Assembly (NCBI GenBank): GCA_963726785.1
Contig: CAVSDJ010000004.1
Location: forward strand, 47,236 to 111,235
DNA from: DATEKX01 sp963726785
GTDB taxonomy: Bacteria > Acidobacteriota > Blastocatellia > UBA7656
DNA length: 64,000 nt
Reading direction: 5' to 3'
Notes under the pieces: model-generated
Told to the model about the DNA's origin: nothing
Database searches by the model: none
Seen by the model: only the letters and a program-made list of their open reading frames with translations
Position numbers and translations under genes: made by a program
Shown: positions 28,323-36,675 of the stretch, one piece after another
How positions within the stretch are numbered: position 1 is the first letter of the stretch
Layout: each line of letters starts with the position of its first letter

Positions 28323-28946
28323 TCAATCAATCTCATAATCACAGGTTTTCCGGCCCAAGCTCTTCTTGCCCCTGTCTTGCCAGTTGCCGCTCCCGGCGAA
28401 TTTCTCGACCAGCTTGCGATAATCCGAAGCATATAGAATTTTTATGTTTACTTCCGGGTATAGCTCGCGCAGCCGCCTGACTTTGCGATTTTTCTTTGTG
28501 ACGAGCGACTGCTTGAGCGTCGTGAGTTCTATGTATAGATCGTGCTGCGGCAGATAGAAATCAGGCGTGAAGCTCTTTGTCGCATTTCCTTCCTCGTCCC
28601 ACTCGACGGGAAAAGTGCGCGGCTCGTATTGCCACACTATGTGGTAGAAATCTAGAATGCGGGCGAATTCCGCTTCCGACTCGTGAGCAAAGCTGGCAGT
28701 CATCGGTTTTGTGCCGCCGGAATTCACTTCGAGCGCAGCAACTGCGCGCTTGATTTCCGGCAACAGCGATACGGGTATTTCGACCGATTGCCCGGAGGTC
28801 GAATCGCTCTCCGTTGATTCTTGCTCTTTTATGACTATGAACTGATGGCCATTGCGCTCGGTAACCTGAAAAGTTACGTCTCCGTTTGTCATCGCGCCTG
28901 AGCGGCTCGCATCGTCTCGCCGCCCTTCGGAATAATCTGCGGTCAT
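28323..28946 (-). CDS. protein with a PD-(D/E)XK-like or TnsA-like nuclease region, unknown function
   Basis: The protein has 207 residues. The N-terminal half (about 1-85) is polar with a short beta-rich segment (VTFQVTERNGHQFIVIKEQ). The C-terminal half has an early Glu (HESEAEFARILDFYHIVWQ), then SFTPDFYLPQHDLYIELTTLK, a spacing like the Asp..Glu-x-Lys/Thr core of restriction-type nucleases, followed by helix-strand (RELYPEVNIKILYASDYRKL). A Thr in place of the core Lys leaves activity uncertain. The gene converges on the candidate RNA, ending about 40 bases from its T-run. The start may be 28946 or the ATG near 28892. The call rests on motif spacing only. Confidence 0.5.
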   Translation of the reverse strand: MTADYSEGRRDDASRSGAMTNGDVTFQVTERNGHQFIVIKEQESTESDSTSGQSVEIPVSLLPEIKRAVAALEVNSGGTKPMTASFAHESEAEFARILDFYHIVWQYEPRTFPVEWDEEGNATKSFTPDFYLPQHDLYIELTTLKQSLVTKKNRKVRRLRELYPEVNIKILYASDYRKLVEKFAGSGNWQDRGKKSLGRKTCDYEID

Positions 28947-29055
28947 AACTTAAGGACCCTTTTGCTCGAACCGAACCCAGAGGTCCTGCTCGTCGGAAGC
29001 GCTCTCAGGGCTTGATCGCGCTCCCTGTCTTATGAGCCTCGGCTGAGTGGCTATG

Positions 29056-29118
29056 GTCAAAGCGAGCAGCTCGAATCTAACGGAACCGGTTTGAGCGATT
29101 CGAGCTGCTCGCTTTGAC
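29056..29118. repeat. perfect 22-bp inverted repeat in a 600-base spacer
   Basis: GTCAAAGCGAGCAGCTCGAATC (29056-29077) and its exact reverse complement (29097-29118) flank a 19-base loop with an AACCGGTT palindrome. The spacer 28947-29544 holds no convincing gene. The rest of it contains the promoter below and the leader of the SPOR gene. No U-run follows this hairpin on either strand. Confidence 0.75.
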
Positions 29119-29328
29119 TTTACTTATCAAAACAGAAACCCCCGCTTTGCGTTCAACTGGGAGCGCCAAAACAGGGGTCAATCACGGCTCAGTTTAGCGC
29201 ATCAAAGCGGTTATTACAAATAATTATTCGCTCCTTCGGCAGTTCATTCATAAGCCTTCTTCATTCGCAGCGAAAGCAGGAATCGAGCGATCTCGTAACC
29301 CGCGAACGTCACGCTTTGCTCTTAATTC

Positions 29329-29544
29329 TTGACATGAGCAGAATGGTAGCCTAACATAAAACTCGTTGACGCGATCGCAAGTTTTCGACGAGTGCTGCGG
29401 TCGCAAGTTTTGTGACCTGTCCTCGTAAATTTCAATCCGCGTTCCCCCTGATTATAGCGAACGCCATAACTTTTCCCCTATACCGGATACTGTTCCCGCA
29501 TCGAATGGACGCTTGCCATCACTTGCGAACAAGGGGCAAGGGTA
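29329..29544 (+). promoter_or_regulatory. promoter and long leader of the SPOR-domain gene
   Basis: TTGACA (29329-29334), a 17-base spacer and TAACAT (29352-29357) form a good sigma-70-type promoter. The leader of about 180 bases begins with a hairpin (ACTCGTTGA with TCGACGAGT) and has a direct repeat, CGATCGCAAGTTTT then CGGTCGCAAGTTTT, 26 bases apart. I match it to no known riboswitch. Confidence 0.5.
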
Positions 29545-30908
29545 ATGCAATCAAAGCTCGCAATCTTTTCCGCCACGATTCTCTTATCACTGATTTCACT
29601 GGCTCAGGCGCAGACAAATGAAAATGCGCCCGGCTTCACACTACAAGTCGCTTCATTTCCCGACACGGCGTTGGCCGAAAATTTTGCGGCAAAACTTGCG
29701 CGAGCCGGAGAGCCGACAGGCTGGGGGACTGTTGAGTTGCCGGGGCGAGGCTACTGGACGCGAGTCTTCGTCGGCTCGTTTAAAACAATCGGGGCCGCGC
29801 GCGGGTACGGCGACGCTCTTGTCGCTCGCGGAATAGTTGCGGAGTATCTTGTCAAAACAGCTTACGATGTCAAATCGCTAAGCCGACCAAGAACCGTGAG
29901 CATCTCAACAGGCGGCAATCCTGTGACCGAAAAAAAGAAAGCTGTTTTGAATTCAACGGTGAATGCTTCGGTCAGGTTCAGCCCTTTGTTGTTTCGAGCC
30001 ACAACGCCGAGACGATCAACGCCTTGCCAACTCTCTTGCCGACCAATCTGAGAAGCTACAACTCGGTGACGCTGCCTGTAGCTCGGAAGGTAAAGCTTTC
30101 GCTTGCGCCTTCCATTGACACTGCTTCCATACCGCGCCCTGACCCTGTGCGCCTGGCCTTCAATTTTATCGTCGGCGCGACTGCGCAGAGAGGCGGACTG
30201 TGGCTGACTGGCGATAAAAAAGAGGGGTTGGAGCGGTTGCGATGGATCGTGGGAAGCGAGAATATTGATCTGATCAGTCTCGATGAAAACGGGCGGGTGA
30301 AGCTGAACAAAAAATTGTTGGCGCAGCGGGGCGGGGCTAGTGAGGCGAACTCGCTTGAAGCGCCGCTCTTTGTGGCTGACTACATCAATTCAAACGAGGG
30401 GCTGTTGCTGTTGGTGCAACTTACGCAAGGGCCGCATCGCTACTGTTTGCACATAGGTCGTCAAGCGCAGACTGCCAGCGGATTGATTGAAGTGACTGGC
30501 AGCATCAATCTCGATAATAACTACGACAGTCGCATCAATCCTTACAGGCGTGGCGGCAAAAAACTCGGTAACGAACGCCCGCCGGAGGGGTTCGATTCTC
30601 TGATCGCAATAAACCCGGTTGCTCGATGGTTCAACCTGCGAACAAACAGCCTGGTGCCCGTCGCGCATATAACCTTTCACGAACTGTCAGAAGCGCACGC
30701 CAAGCTGGATATGCGTTTGGATTATCTCGAACATGGATCGCAAGCGGGGGCGCATAACGTAGCTATAGCTCGCGAGGAGCGATTGAAATTGCAACGTCCC
30801 TTTTCCGATGTGATCCTCACGCTAGGCTCAAACCGCGTTTTGAGATCGGAAGAAGAGATACGCCAGTTCTACTCACAGGTAAGTCACACGGGCGGCAGCA
30901 AAAGATAA
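29545..30908 (+). CDS. exported SPOR-domain protein (one frameshift)
   Basis: The N-terminus is a signal peptide (MQSKLAIFSATILLSLISLA, cleavage after AQA). Residues about 30-105 form a SPOR domain (FTLQVASFPDTALAENFAAKL, YWTRVFVGSFKTIGAARGYG), which binds denuded peptidoglycan at septa. The frame breaks in the A-run at 29930-29936; adding one A joins the parts as VTEKKESCFEFNGECFGQ. The C-terminal part of about 300 residues (FNFIVGATAQRGGLWL, GLDSLIAINP-type loops) has no family I recognise. The total is about 454 residues. It is expected in the periplasm and stands upstream of rpsO in the same direction. Confidence 0.75.
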
Positions 30909-31013
30909 CCCCCGGTCTCCGCGCTGGTCTTTACAGCCCATAGGGGCGTGTGTTAACTTTTTTGGGTTCAACTAGAACTAAGATTTCTGTCTGTATAGAG
31001 GAGAATAGCGAAA

Positions 31014-31283
31014 GTGGCTTTAGCTAAGGAAGCTAAGATCGAAATAATCGGTCAGTACAAAACGCACGAAGCTGATACAGGCTCGCCCGAAGTCCAGGTT
31101 GCCCTGCTCACGAAGCGGATTAACGGACTCACCGAGCACTTCAAAACGCACGCGAAGGATAATCATTCGAGACGCGGACTTTTGAAATTGGTCAGCCAGC
31201 GGAGGCGCTTGCTCGATTACCTGAGAAGCAAGAACGCCGACCGTTACCGAGAAGTCATCAGCCGTCTGGGTATAAGAAAATAG
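31014..31283 (+). CDS. rpsO: 30S ribosomal protein S15
   Basis: S15 binds 16S rRNA in the platform of the small subunit. The protein has 89 residues, exactly typical. Conserved stretches are DTGSPEVQVALLTKRI, LTEHFKTHAKDNHSRRGLLKLV and RRRLLDYL. The start is a GTG at 31014 with GAGGAG ten bases upstream. It precedes pnp, the conserved bacterial pair in which S15 and polynucleotide phosphorylase are linked by shared transcription. Confidence 0.97.
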   Translation: MALAKEAKIEIIGQYKTHEADTGSPEVQVALLTKRINGLTEHFKTHAKDNHSRRGLLKLVSQRRRLLDYLRSKNADRYREVISRLGIRK

Positions 31284-31686
31284 AGATCACCAGGCAAAGG
31301 GCCGCCTTTAGCAAGTCGCTTTTGGCGGCCCATTCAGTTGTCGGTTCTCTGGCGCGCAGCCAGTTTGTTCTTTACTACTCATTTGCTAGTCGAGACAAAG
31401 CCCGTCGGGCACTTCTTAATCAGCGTGATGGTTTTTGGTCCGGCGCGTCAGCTTACAGTTCAGACATTACTAATTCATTGATGGCCACGGAAGCGCGCCG
31501 GCAGGCGATGTCGCTTACCGTGGTTTCGTCGTTTAAGCAGCAAAACGTAGAGGTTTCGCTTGCGAGATCGCAAGCCTGACATTTGAGTCAAAAAAGTCGC
31601 GCCATATTCTCAGAGCCACGAATCGCATTCGTCGAGGCTATTCAAGAATAGTTCAGGCGCGCAGCGGAGCGAAGAAGGAGATATTT
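31284..31686 (+). promoter_or_regulatory. rpsO-pnp spacer with strong hairpin
   Basis: GGGCCGCC (31299-31306) pairs with GGCGGCCC (31324-31331) just after the rpsO stop. Weak T-rich flanks and no U-run suggest a processing or partial-termination site. In other bacteria this spacer holds RNase sites controlling pnp. The rest of the 403-base spacer has no convincing gene. A small hairpin ACGAAT-CGC-ATTCGT lies near 31617, and the pnp ribosome site AAGGAG lies at the end. Confidence 0.5.
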
Positions 31687-33936
31687 ATGGAGTTGAAGGA
31701 AACAGTTCAATTAGGCGGAATAGAGTTTTCAATAGAAACAGGAAAGATAGCAAAGCAGGCAGACGGCGCAGTGATAGTGCGCTACGGAGACACGATGGTT
31801 TTAGTCGCAGCGGTTGGAAGCGTGCCGCGCGAAGGAATAAATTTTTTCCCGCTCACGGTTGAATACCGTGAGTACGGTTACGCCGCCGGGCGCATTCCCG
31901 GAAACTATTTTCGTCGTGAGGGCCGTCCCTCGGAAAAAGAGACGCTTACATCAAGGCTTATTGATCGTCCCATACGGCCTCTGTTTAAGGAAGGCTACAA
32001 CAGCGACACGCAAGTCGTCGCGCTCGTGCTTTCGGCGGACGAAAATTACGATTCGGACGTGCTCTCGATAACCGGCGCATCAGCCGCGCTCTACCTTTCG
32101 GACATACCGTTTGAAACCCCTATGGCGGGCGTTCGCGTCGGGCTTATCGAAGACCGCTTCATAGTCAACCCGACTTACGATCAAGTACGCGAGTCGAGCC
32201 TCAATCTCATAGTCGCAGGTTCGGAAGAAGCCATCGTGATGGTCGAAGCGGGTGCTAAAGAAGTCACCGAAGAAGTGATGGTCGAAGCGTTGATGTTCGG
32301 CCATAACGAAATCAAAAAACTCTGCCGACTTCAAAAAGAGATGTATCAAAAGCTTGGCGTCACCAAGCGCGAAGTCGTCAAACCTGAGTTTGATGCGGAG
32401 ATGCTGGCAGAGATCGAAAGCCGCATCACCGAAGACCTGCGTGACGCGCTCGACACGGGCAAGCACGGCAAACTGGAAAGCTACGCGATGATGGACAAGC
32501 TGAAAGAGGCAACTGTTTCGGCTTATCCTGAAGAAGAGATCGAGAAGCGAAAAGTGGCCGGAAAGATTTTCGATCACCTGAAAGAGAAAGTCTTCCGCGA
32601 AGACATACTCAATCGCCGCCATCGCCCGGATGGCCGCCGCTTCAGCGAGATTCGCCCGATTTCAATCGATGTAGGCTGGCTGCCTCGCGCTCACGGGTCT
32701 GCGTTGTTCACACGCGGCGAGACGCAAGCCATAGTCACGGCGACGCTCGGCACGAGCGAAGACATTCAATACCTGGACGACCTGGAAAAAGGCGAAGTGA
32801 AACGCCGCTTCATGCTGGCTTATAACTTCCCGCCCTTTTCCGTAGGCGAGACGGGCCGCGTAGGCTCGCCGGGTCGCCGCGAGATAGGTCACGGCGCGCT
32901 CGCCCGCCGCGCGCTTGAGCCGATGCTTCCCGCCGAAGATGAATTCCCTTACATACTGCGTATAGTCTCGGACATCACAGAGTCGAACGGTTCAAGTTCG
33001 ATGGCGTCCGTCTGCGGAGGAACGCTCGCTTTGATGGATGCGGGTGTGCCGATGAAAGCGCCTGTCGCGGGTGTTGCGATGGGGCTGGTGATGGAAGGGA
33101 ACAAGTACGCGATTCTGACTGACATCGCAGGAGCCGAAGACCACTACGGCGACATGGATTTCAAGGTGACAGGCACGCGCAACGGCATCACCGCTTTGCA
33201 GATGGACATCAAGGTTGCAGGCATTAACGCGCGCATTCTCGCAGACGCATTGCAACAGGCTCAGGCAGGGCGTTTTTACATACTCGACAAGATGGACGCG
33301 GTGCTGCCAACACCGCGCGAGGAGATCAGCCAGTACGCGCCGCGCATACTCTCCATCCAGATACCCGTAGACAAGATACGCGAAGTGATTGGGCCGGGCG
33401 GCAAAGTCATTCGCGGCCTTGTTGAAAAGACCGGCTGCAAGATTGATGTGGAAGACACGGGCCGCATCAACATCGCTTCGGCGAATCTCGAAAAGGCGGA
33501 AGCCGCGCGCCGCGCAATCGAAGAGATCACGGCAGTGCCCGAAGTCAACAAGACTTATCTCGGCACTGTGCAGCGCATCGCGGATTTCGGCGCGTTCGTC
33601 GAAATACTTCCCGGCACGGACGGCCTGCTTCATGTTTCGGAGATTGCCGATTATCGTGTTGCAAACGTCCGCGACGAGCTGACCGAAGGCCAGCAGTTGT
33701 TGGTGAAAGTCATCAACGTTGATCCTTCGGGCAAAATTCGCCTCTCGCGCAAAGCTGTGCTGAGAGACGAACGCGGCGAGAGCGGAGAAGAAGGCGAGAG
33801 CCAACAAAGTTCTGACCGCGAAGGTAGCGGCAACGGCGGCAACCGCGAAGAAAGAGGTAATCGAGATGATCGCCCGCGCGGCCCGCGTCCCCCTGGCAAC
33901 CGCGACCGTCGCCCTCCGCGTGGCCCGCGCCGATAA
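31687..33936 (+). CDS. pnp: polyribonucleotide nucleotidyltransferase (PNPase)
   Basis: PNPase degrades RNA 3' to 5' with phosphate and is part of the degradosome. The protein has 749 residues. Two RNase PH-like domains are separated by a helical domain. The catalytic core reads DITESNGSSSMASVCGGTLALMDAG and GAEDHYGDMDFKVTGT. Then come a KH domain (IGPGGKVIRGLVEKTG) and an S1 domain (YLGTVQRIADFGAFVEI). A disordered tail of about 50 residues follows, rich in Arg, Gly, Glu and Asn (ending RPRGPRPPGNRDRRPPRGPRR), which may contact RNA or partners. The start ATG follows AAGGAGATATTT. It is intact. Confidence 0.98.
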   Translation: MELKETVQLGGIEFSIETGKIAKQADGAVIVRYGDTMVLVAAVGSVPREGINFFPLTVEYREYGYAAGRIPGNYFRREGRPSEKETLTSRLIDRPIRPLFKEGYNSDTQVVALVLSADENYDSDVLSITGASAALYLSDIPFETPMAGVRVGLIEDRFIVNPTYDQVRESSLNLIVAGSEEAIVMVEAGAKEVTEEVMVEALMFGHNEIKKLCRLQKEMYQKLGVTKREVVKPEFDAEMLAEIESRITEDLRDALDTGKHGKLESYAMMDKLKEATVSAYPEEEIEKRKVAGKIFDHLKEKVFREDILNRRHRPDGRRFSEIRPISIDVGWLPRAHGSALFTRGETQAIVTATLGTSEDIQYLDDLEKGEVKRRFMLAYNFPPFSVGETGRVGSPGRREIGHGALARRALEPMLPAEDEFPYILRIVSDITESNGSSSMASVCGGTLALMDAGVPMKAPVAGVAMGLVMEGNKYAILTDIAGAEDHYGDMDFKVTGTRNGITALQMDIKVAGINARILADALQQAQAGRFYILDKMDAVLPTPREEISQYAPRILSIQIPVDKIREVIGPGGKVIRGLVEKTGCKIDVEDTGRINIASANLEKAEAARRAIEEITAVPEVNKTYLGTVQRIADFGAFVEILPGTDGLLHVSEIADYRVANVRDELTEGQQLLVKVINVDPSGKIRLSRKAVLRDERGESGEEGESQQSSDREGSGNGGNREERGNRDDRPRGPRPPGNRDRRPPRGPRR

Positions 33937-33965
33937 ATTGCAAGCGAAGAGGCACGTTATTGATC

Positions 33966-34004
33966 ACATGTAGGGGCGACCACAGCAGCGTCGCCCCTAC
34001 ATGT
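33966..34004. terminator. perfect 15-bp inverted repeat between convergent pnp and GH31 genes
   Basis: ACATGTAGGGGCGAC (33966-33980) pairs with GTCGCCCCTACATGT (33990-34004) over a 9-base loop. It lies between two convergent stop codons and likely ends both transcripts, though the U-runs are short. Its core is shared with the element at 3271-3347. Confidence 0.6.
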
Positions 34005-36518
34005 TTATCTGATTTGAATCTGATGAGCTTTGCCGTCGTCCGCAATCTGAATGATCAGATCATCTCCCGCCTTGCGCCATCCAATTCGGTTTTCGCTTCC
34101 CGCAATTGCACTGAGCGGCTTGCCATCAACCGACACGAAACGGGCTGTAGGAGCCGCTTTCAAGGCGAAGACCAGATTGCGCGCTCCGGGTTTGTAGCTC
34201 CCTTCGGGCGCGCTCAACTTGATTTGAGTCCCACTCGCGGATTTGGAAACGCTCACCATTGTTCGACGAAAGACGCCTTGTTTGTAAGCGGGACTCGTGC
34301 CGTCATCTTCGTATAGGCTTGCCGCCGCTTCGCCTTTCGTGTCTTGATAAATCGAAAAAGTGATGGGGTCGAAAGGCTTCTCGCCGACGTAATTCATCTC
34401 TGGCCCCATCGGAATTATCGCGCCCGCGCGGACGAACATTGGCACTACGTCGAGCGGCGCTTCTACTCGAATCATCGTCCCGCCCGCGTGCTTCTTGCCC
34501 GTCCAGTAATCTATCCAGGTTCCTTCGGGCAAGTAGACCAATCTGCCCGTCAGTCCCGGCGCAAGCACAGGGGCGACAAGCAAGTCCGTGCCTATCATGA
34601 ATTCGTCATCAATCCCCAATGTGTTGTAATCGTTTTGATAATTCAGCACGAGCGGGCGAAAGATCGGCAGCCCCGTTCGGTGCGCGTCTTCGAGCCAGGT
34701 GTAAAGAAAAGGCATCATTCGGTAGCGAAGCTTCAAGTATTTGCGAATGATGTCTTCGTAGTATTTGCCGAAGCGCCACGGCTCATGATCGTAGCCCGTA
34801 ATCTCTTTGTGATTGCGGCACATTGGCGTAAGGAATCCTACTTCGTACCATCTGGTCAACAACTCCGGGTCAGACCTTCCGATGAACCCGCCTACATCCG
34901 TGCCCACGAACGCCACGCCCGAAAGCCCAAGCGTTTGAAACATGGGTATGCTCAATTGAAGCGCGTCCCATGTGCTCGTGTTGTCGCCTGTCCACATGGT
35001 CGTGTATCGCTGATAGCCTGCGTAGCCCGCGCGCGTGATGACATAAGGCCGCTTGTTCGGCTCAAGCCGCTCAAGCCCTTCGTAAGTCGCGCGAGCCATC
35101 AACAGCGCGAACACGTTGCGATTCTTTGCGTGAGTCGAACGCTCGCCTTCGTCGTAGTTCACAACATCCATCTGCAATTTGCCCGTCTGATCTATGAAGT
35201 CCGAAGGCTCGTTCATGTCCGTCCAGATTCCCGCGACTCCGTTATCCGTGTAGGCGCGATGCATGTCGCCCCACCAGCGCCGCGCGTCTTCGAGCGTGTA
35301 ATCAACGAAGACGGATTCGCCCGGCCACACGCGGCTGACGTAGAGTTTGCCGTCCTGGCGATGGAGAAAATATTTCTTCTCCATTCCTTGATTGAAGACG
35401 TAATAGCTTCTGTCTTGCGGCGCGAGTTCCGGCCTCATCGTTCGATCACTCGCGTCTTTTTCAGCCGGTTGATGCTTCACGCCGGGATCAACTATGGTGA
35501 CGACCTTCACGCCCTGCCGCTTCAATTTGTCCGTAAAACTTTTTGGATCAGGAAAGCGATTTGTGTCCCACGTGAAGACGCGATAGCCGCTCATGTAATG
35601 AATGTCGAGATAGAGCACGTCGAGCGGGATGTCTTCTTCACGATAGCGGCGCACTATGTCTTCCGCGACCGCTTGAGGGTAGTAGCTCCAACGGCTCTGC
35701 TGATTGCCGAGCGCCCACATCGGCGGCATAGGCATGCGACCTGTCAGGTCTGAATAACGGGTCACGATCTTTTTGATCGAAGGCCCCCAGAAGAAGTAAT
35801 AATTCATCTCGCCGCCATCGGCTGAAAACGCGGCGTGCTCCTGAGTTGTCGCTCCGAAATCGAAATGCGAACGGTAGCTGTTGTCGAAGAAGATGCCGTA
35901 AGCTTTCGCTTTTTCAAGGCCGATGTAAAAAGGTATCGTCTGATAGATCGGGTCTGTTCCTTCGCGATAGCCTGGGGTGTCGGAATTCCAATTCACGAAC
36001 TGGCCGCGCCGTTTATCGAGTCGCGCGGCCTTCTCGCCCAGCCCGTAAAAACGTTCGTCGAATCCGAGCTTCTTTGCGGCGGCGATGTTTTCGCCTTTCG
36101 GATTAAACATCATCGGGCGCGCGTCTGCGTTAATTACTTCGTGCGTCTTCGCGTCTCGAAACTCTATGAGCAAAGGCGAGCGGCGAACCGCGATTTCCAA
36201 TTCGTCTGTCGTGATGAGCACGTAATCTGTTTGCTCTGCGAGCGTCCAGCGCGGGGCGTCCCACGATGTTTTTGCGATGGCCCACGAATGGTCGCGCTCG
36301 GGCATCGCTTTTCTGAACGCAACTCTGACGCGCACAAGATCAGGAGCGAGTATATGGATTCGGACTTGCGAGGAGTCTTTGCAATTGAATGTGACTGATG
36401 AAGGTGTGCGCGTGAAGCTGGAAACGGGGCCGATGCTTTCAAGCCCGCCGAGGTCTATTGCTTCAACATTGGCGTAAATAAAAAATATGCAGCAGAACGA
36501 TATGAGTATTTTCTTCAT
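34005..36518 (-). CDS. GH31 alpha-glucosidase/alpha-xylosidase family enzyme, exported
   Basis: The enzyme hydrolyses alpha-linked glucosides or xylosides. The start ATG at 36518 follows AAAAGGGAAATAGTA and gives a signal peptide (MKKILISFCCIFFIYANVEA). The upstream open frame to 36626 translates a repeat and is dropped. The length is 837 residues. GH31 features are the N-terminal sugar-ring sandwich, DIHYMSGYRVFTWD, the catalytic nucleophile Asp434 in GIWTDMNEPSDF, and acid/base MWTGDNTSTWDAL. A C-terminal beta domain follows. It is expected in the periplasm and belongs with the glucan-utilisation genes. Confidence 0.94.
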   Translation of the reverse strand: MKKILISFCCIFFIYANVEAIDLGGLESIGPVSSFTRTPSSVTFNCKDSSQVRIHILAPDLVRVRVAFRKAMPERDHSWAIAKTSWDAPRWTLAEQTDYVLITTDELEIAVRRSPLLIEFRDAKTHEVINADARPMMFNPKGENIAAAKKLGFDERFYGLGEKAARLDKRRGQFVNWNSDTPGYREGTDPIYQTIPFYIGLEKAKAYGIFFDNSYRSHFDFGATTQEHAAFSADGGEMNYYFFWGPSIKKIVTRYSDLTGRMPMPPMWALGNQQSRWSYYPQAVAEDIVRRYREEDIPLDVLYLDIHYMSGYRVFTWDTNRFPDPKSFTDKLKRQGVKVVTIVDPGVKHQPAEKDASDRTMRPELAPQDRSYYVFNQGMEKKYFLHRQDGKLYVSRVWPGESVFVDYTLEDARRWWGDMHRAYTDNGVAGIWTDMNEPSDFIDQTGKLQMDVVNYDEGERSTHAKNRNVFALLMARATYEGLERLEPNKRPYVITRAGYAGYQRYTTMWTGDNTSTWDALQLSIPMFQTLGLSGVAFVGTDVGGFIGRSDPELLTRWYEVGFLTPMCRNHKEITGYDHEPWRFGKYYEDIIRKYLKLRYRMMPFLYTWLEDAHRTGLPIFRPLVLNYQNDYNTLGIDDEFMIGTDLLVAPVLAPGLTGRLVYLPEGTWIDYWTGKKHAGGTMIRVEAPLDVVPMFVRAGAIIPMGPEMNYVGEKPFDPITFSIYQDTKGEAAASLYEDDGTSPAYKQGVFRRTMVSVSKSASGTQIKLSAPEGSYKPGARNLVFALKAAPTARFVSVDGKPLSAIAGSENRIGWRKAGDDLIIQIADDGKAHQIQIR

Positions 36519-36540
36519 TACTATTTCCCTTTTGGACAAG

Positions 36541-36671
36541 AGATTCACCGCAGAGACGCAGAAGAAAACGATGAATGCGGAATGCGGAATGATGAACTGA
36601 ATAGGATTTCTTAATTCATCATTCATCGTTTATACTTCATCGTTTTCTTCCGCGTCCTCTGCGGTGAATCT
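36541..36671. repeat. inverted repeat TTCACCGCAGAGACGCAGA (copy 2), with nested GATGAATG element
   Basis: Outer arms 36541-36575 and 36636-36671 pair almost completely (AGATTCACCGCAGAGACGCAG with its complement). The inner part carries the ATGAATGCGGAATG / TTCATCATTCATCG type also seen at 13300 and 56655. It separates the GH31 and CRTAC1 genes on the minus strand. Confidence 0.75.
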
Positions 36672-36675
36672 TCTT

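Noticed and set aside
31322..31579. Open frame of 85 residues between rpsO and pnp
   Set aside because: It starts inside the rpsO hairpin, has no ribosome site and shows no recognisable protein features; the region is better read as the pnp leader.
34344..35753. Long open frame (469 residues) antisense to the GH31 gene
   Set aside because: The GH31 frame holds the catalytic motifs; the antisense frame is rich in Arg, His and Val with no domain, as expected for a shadow.
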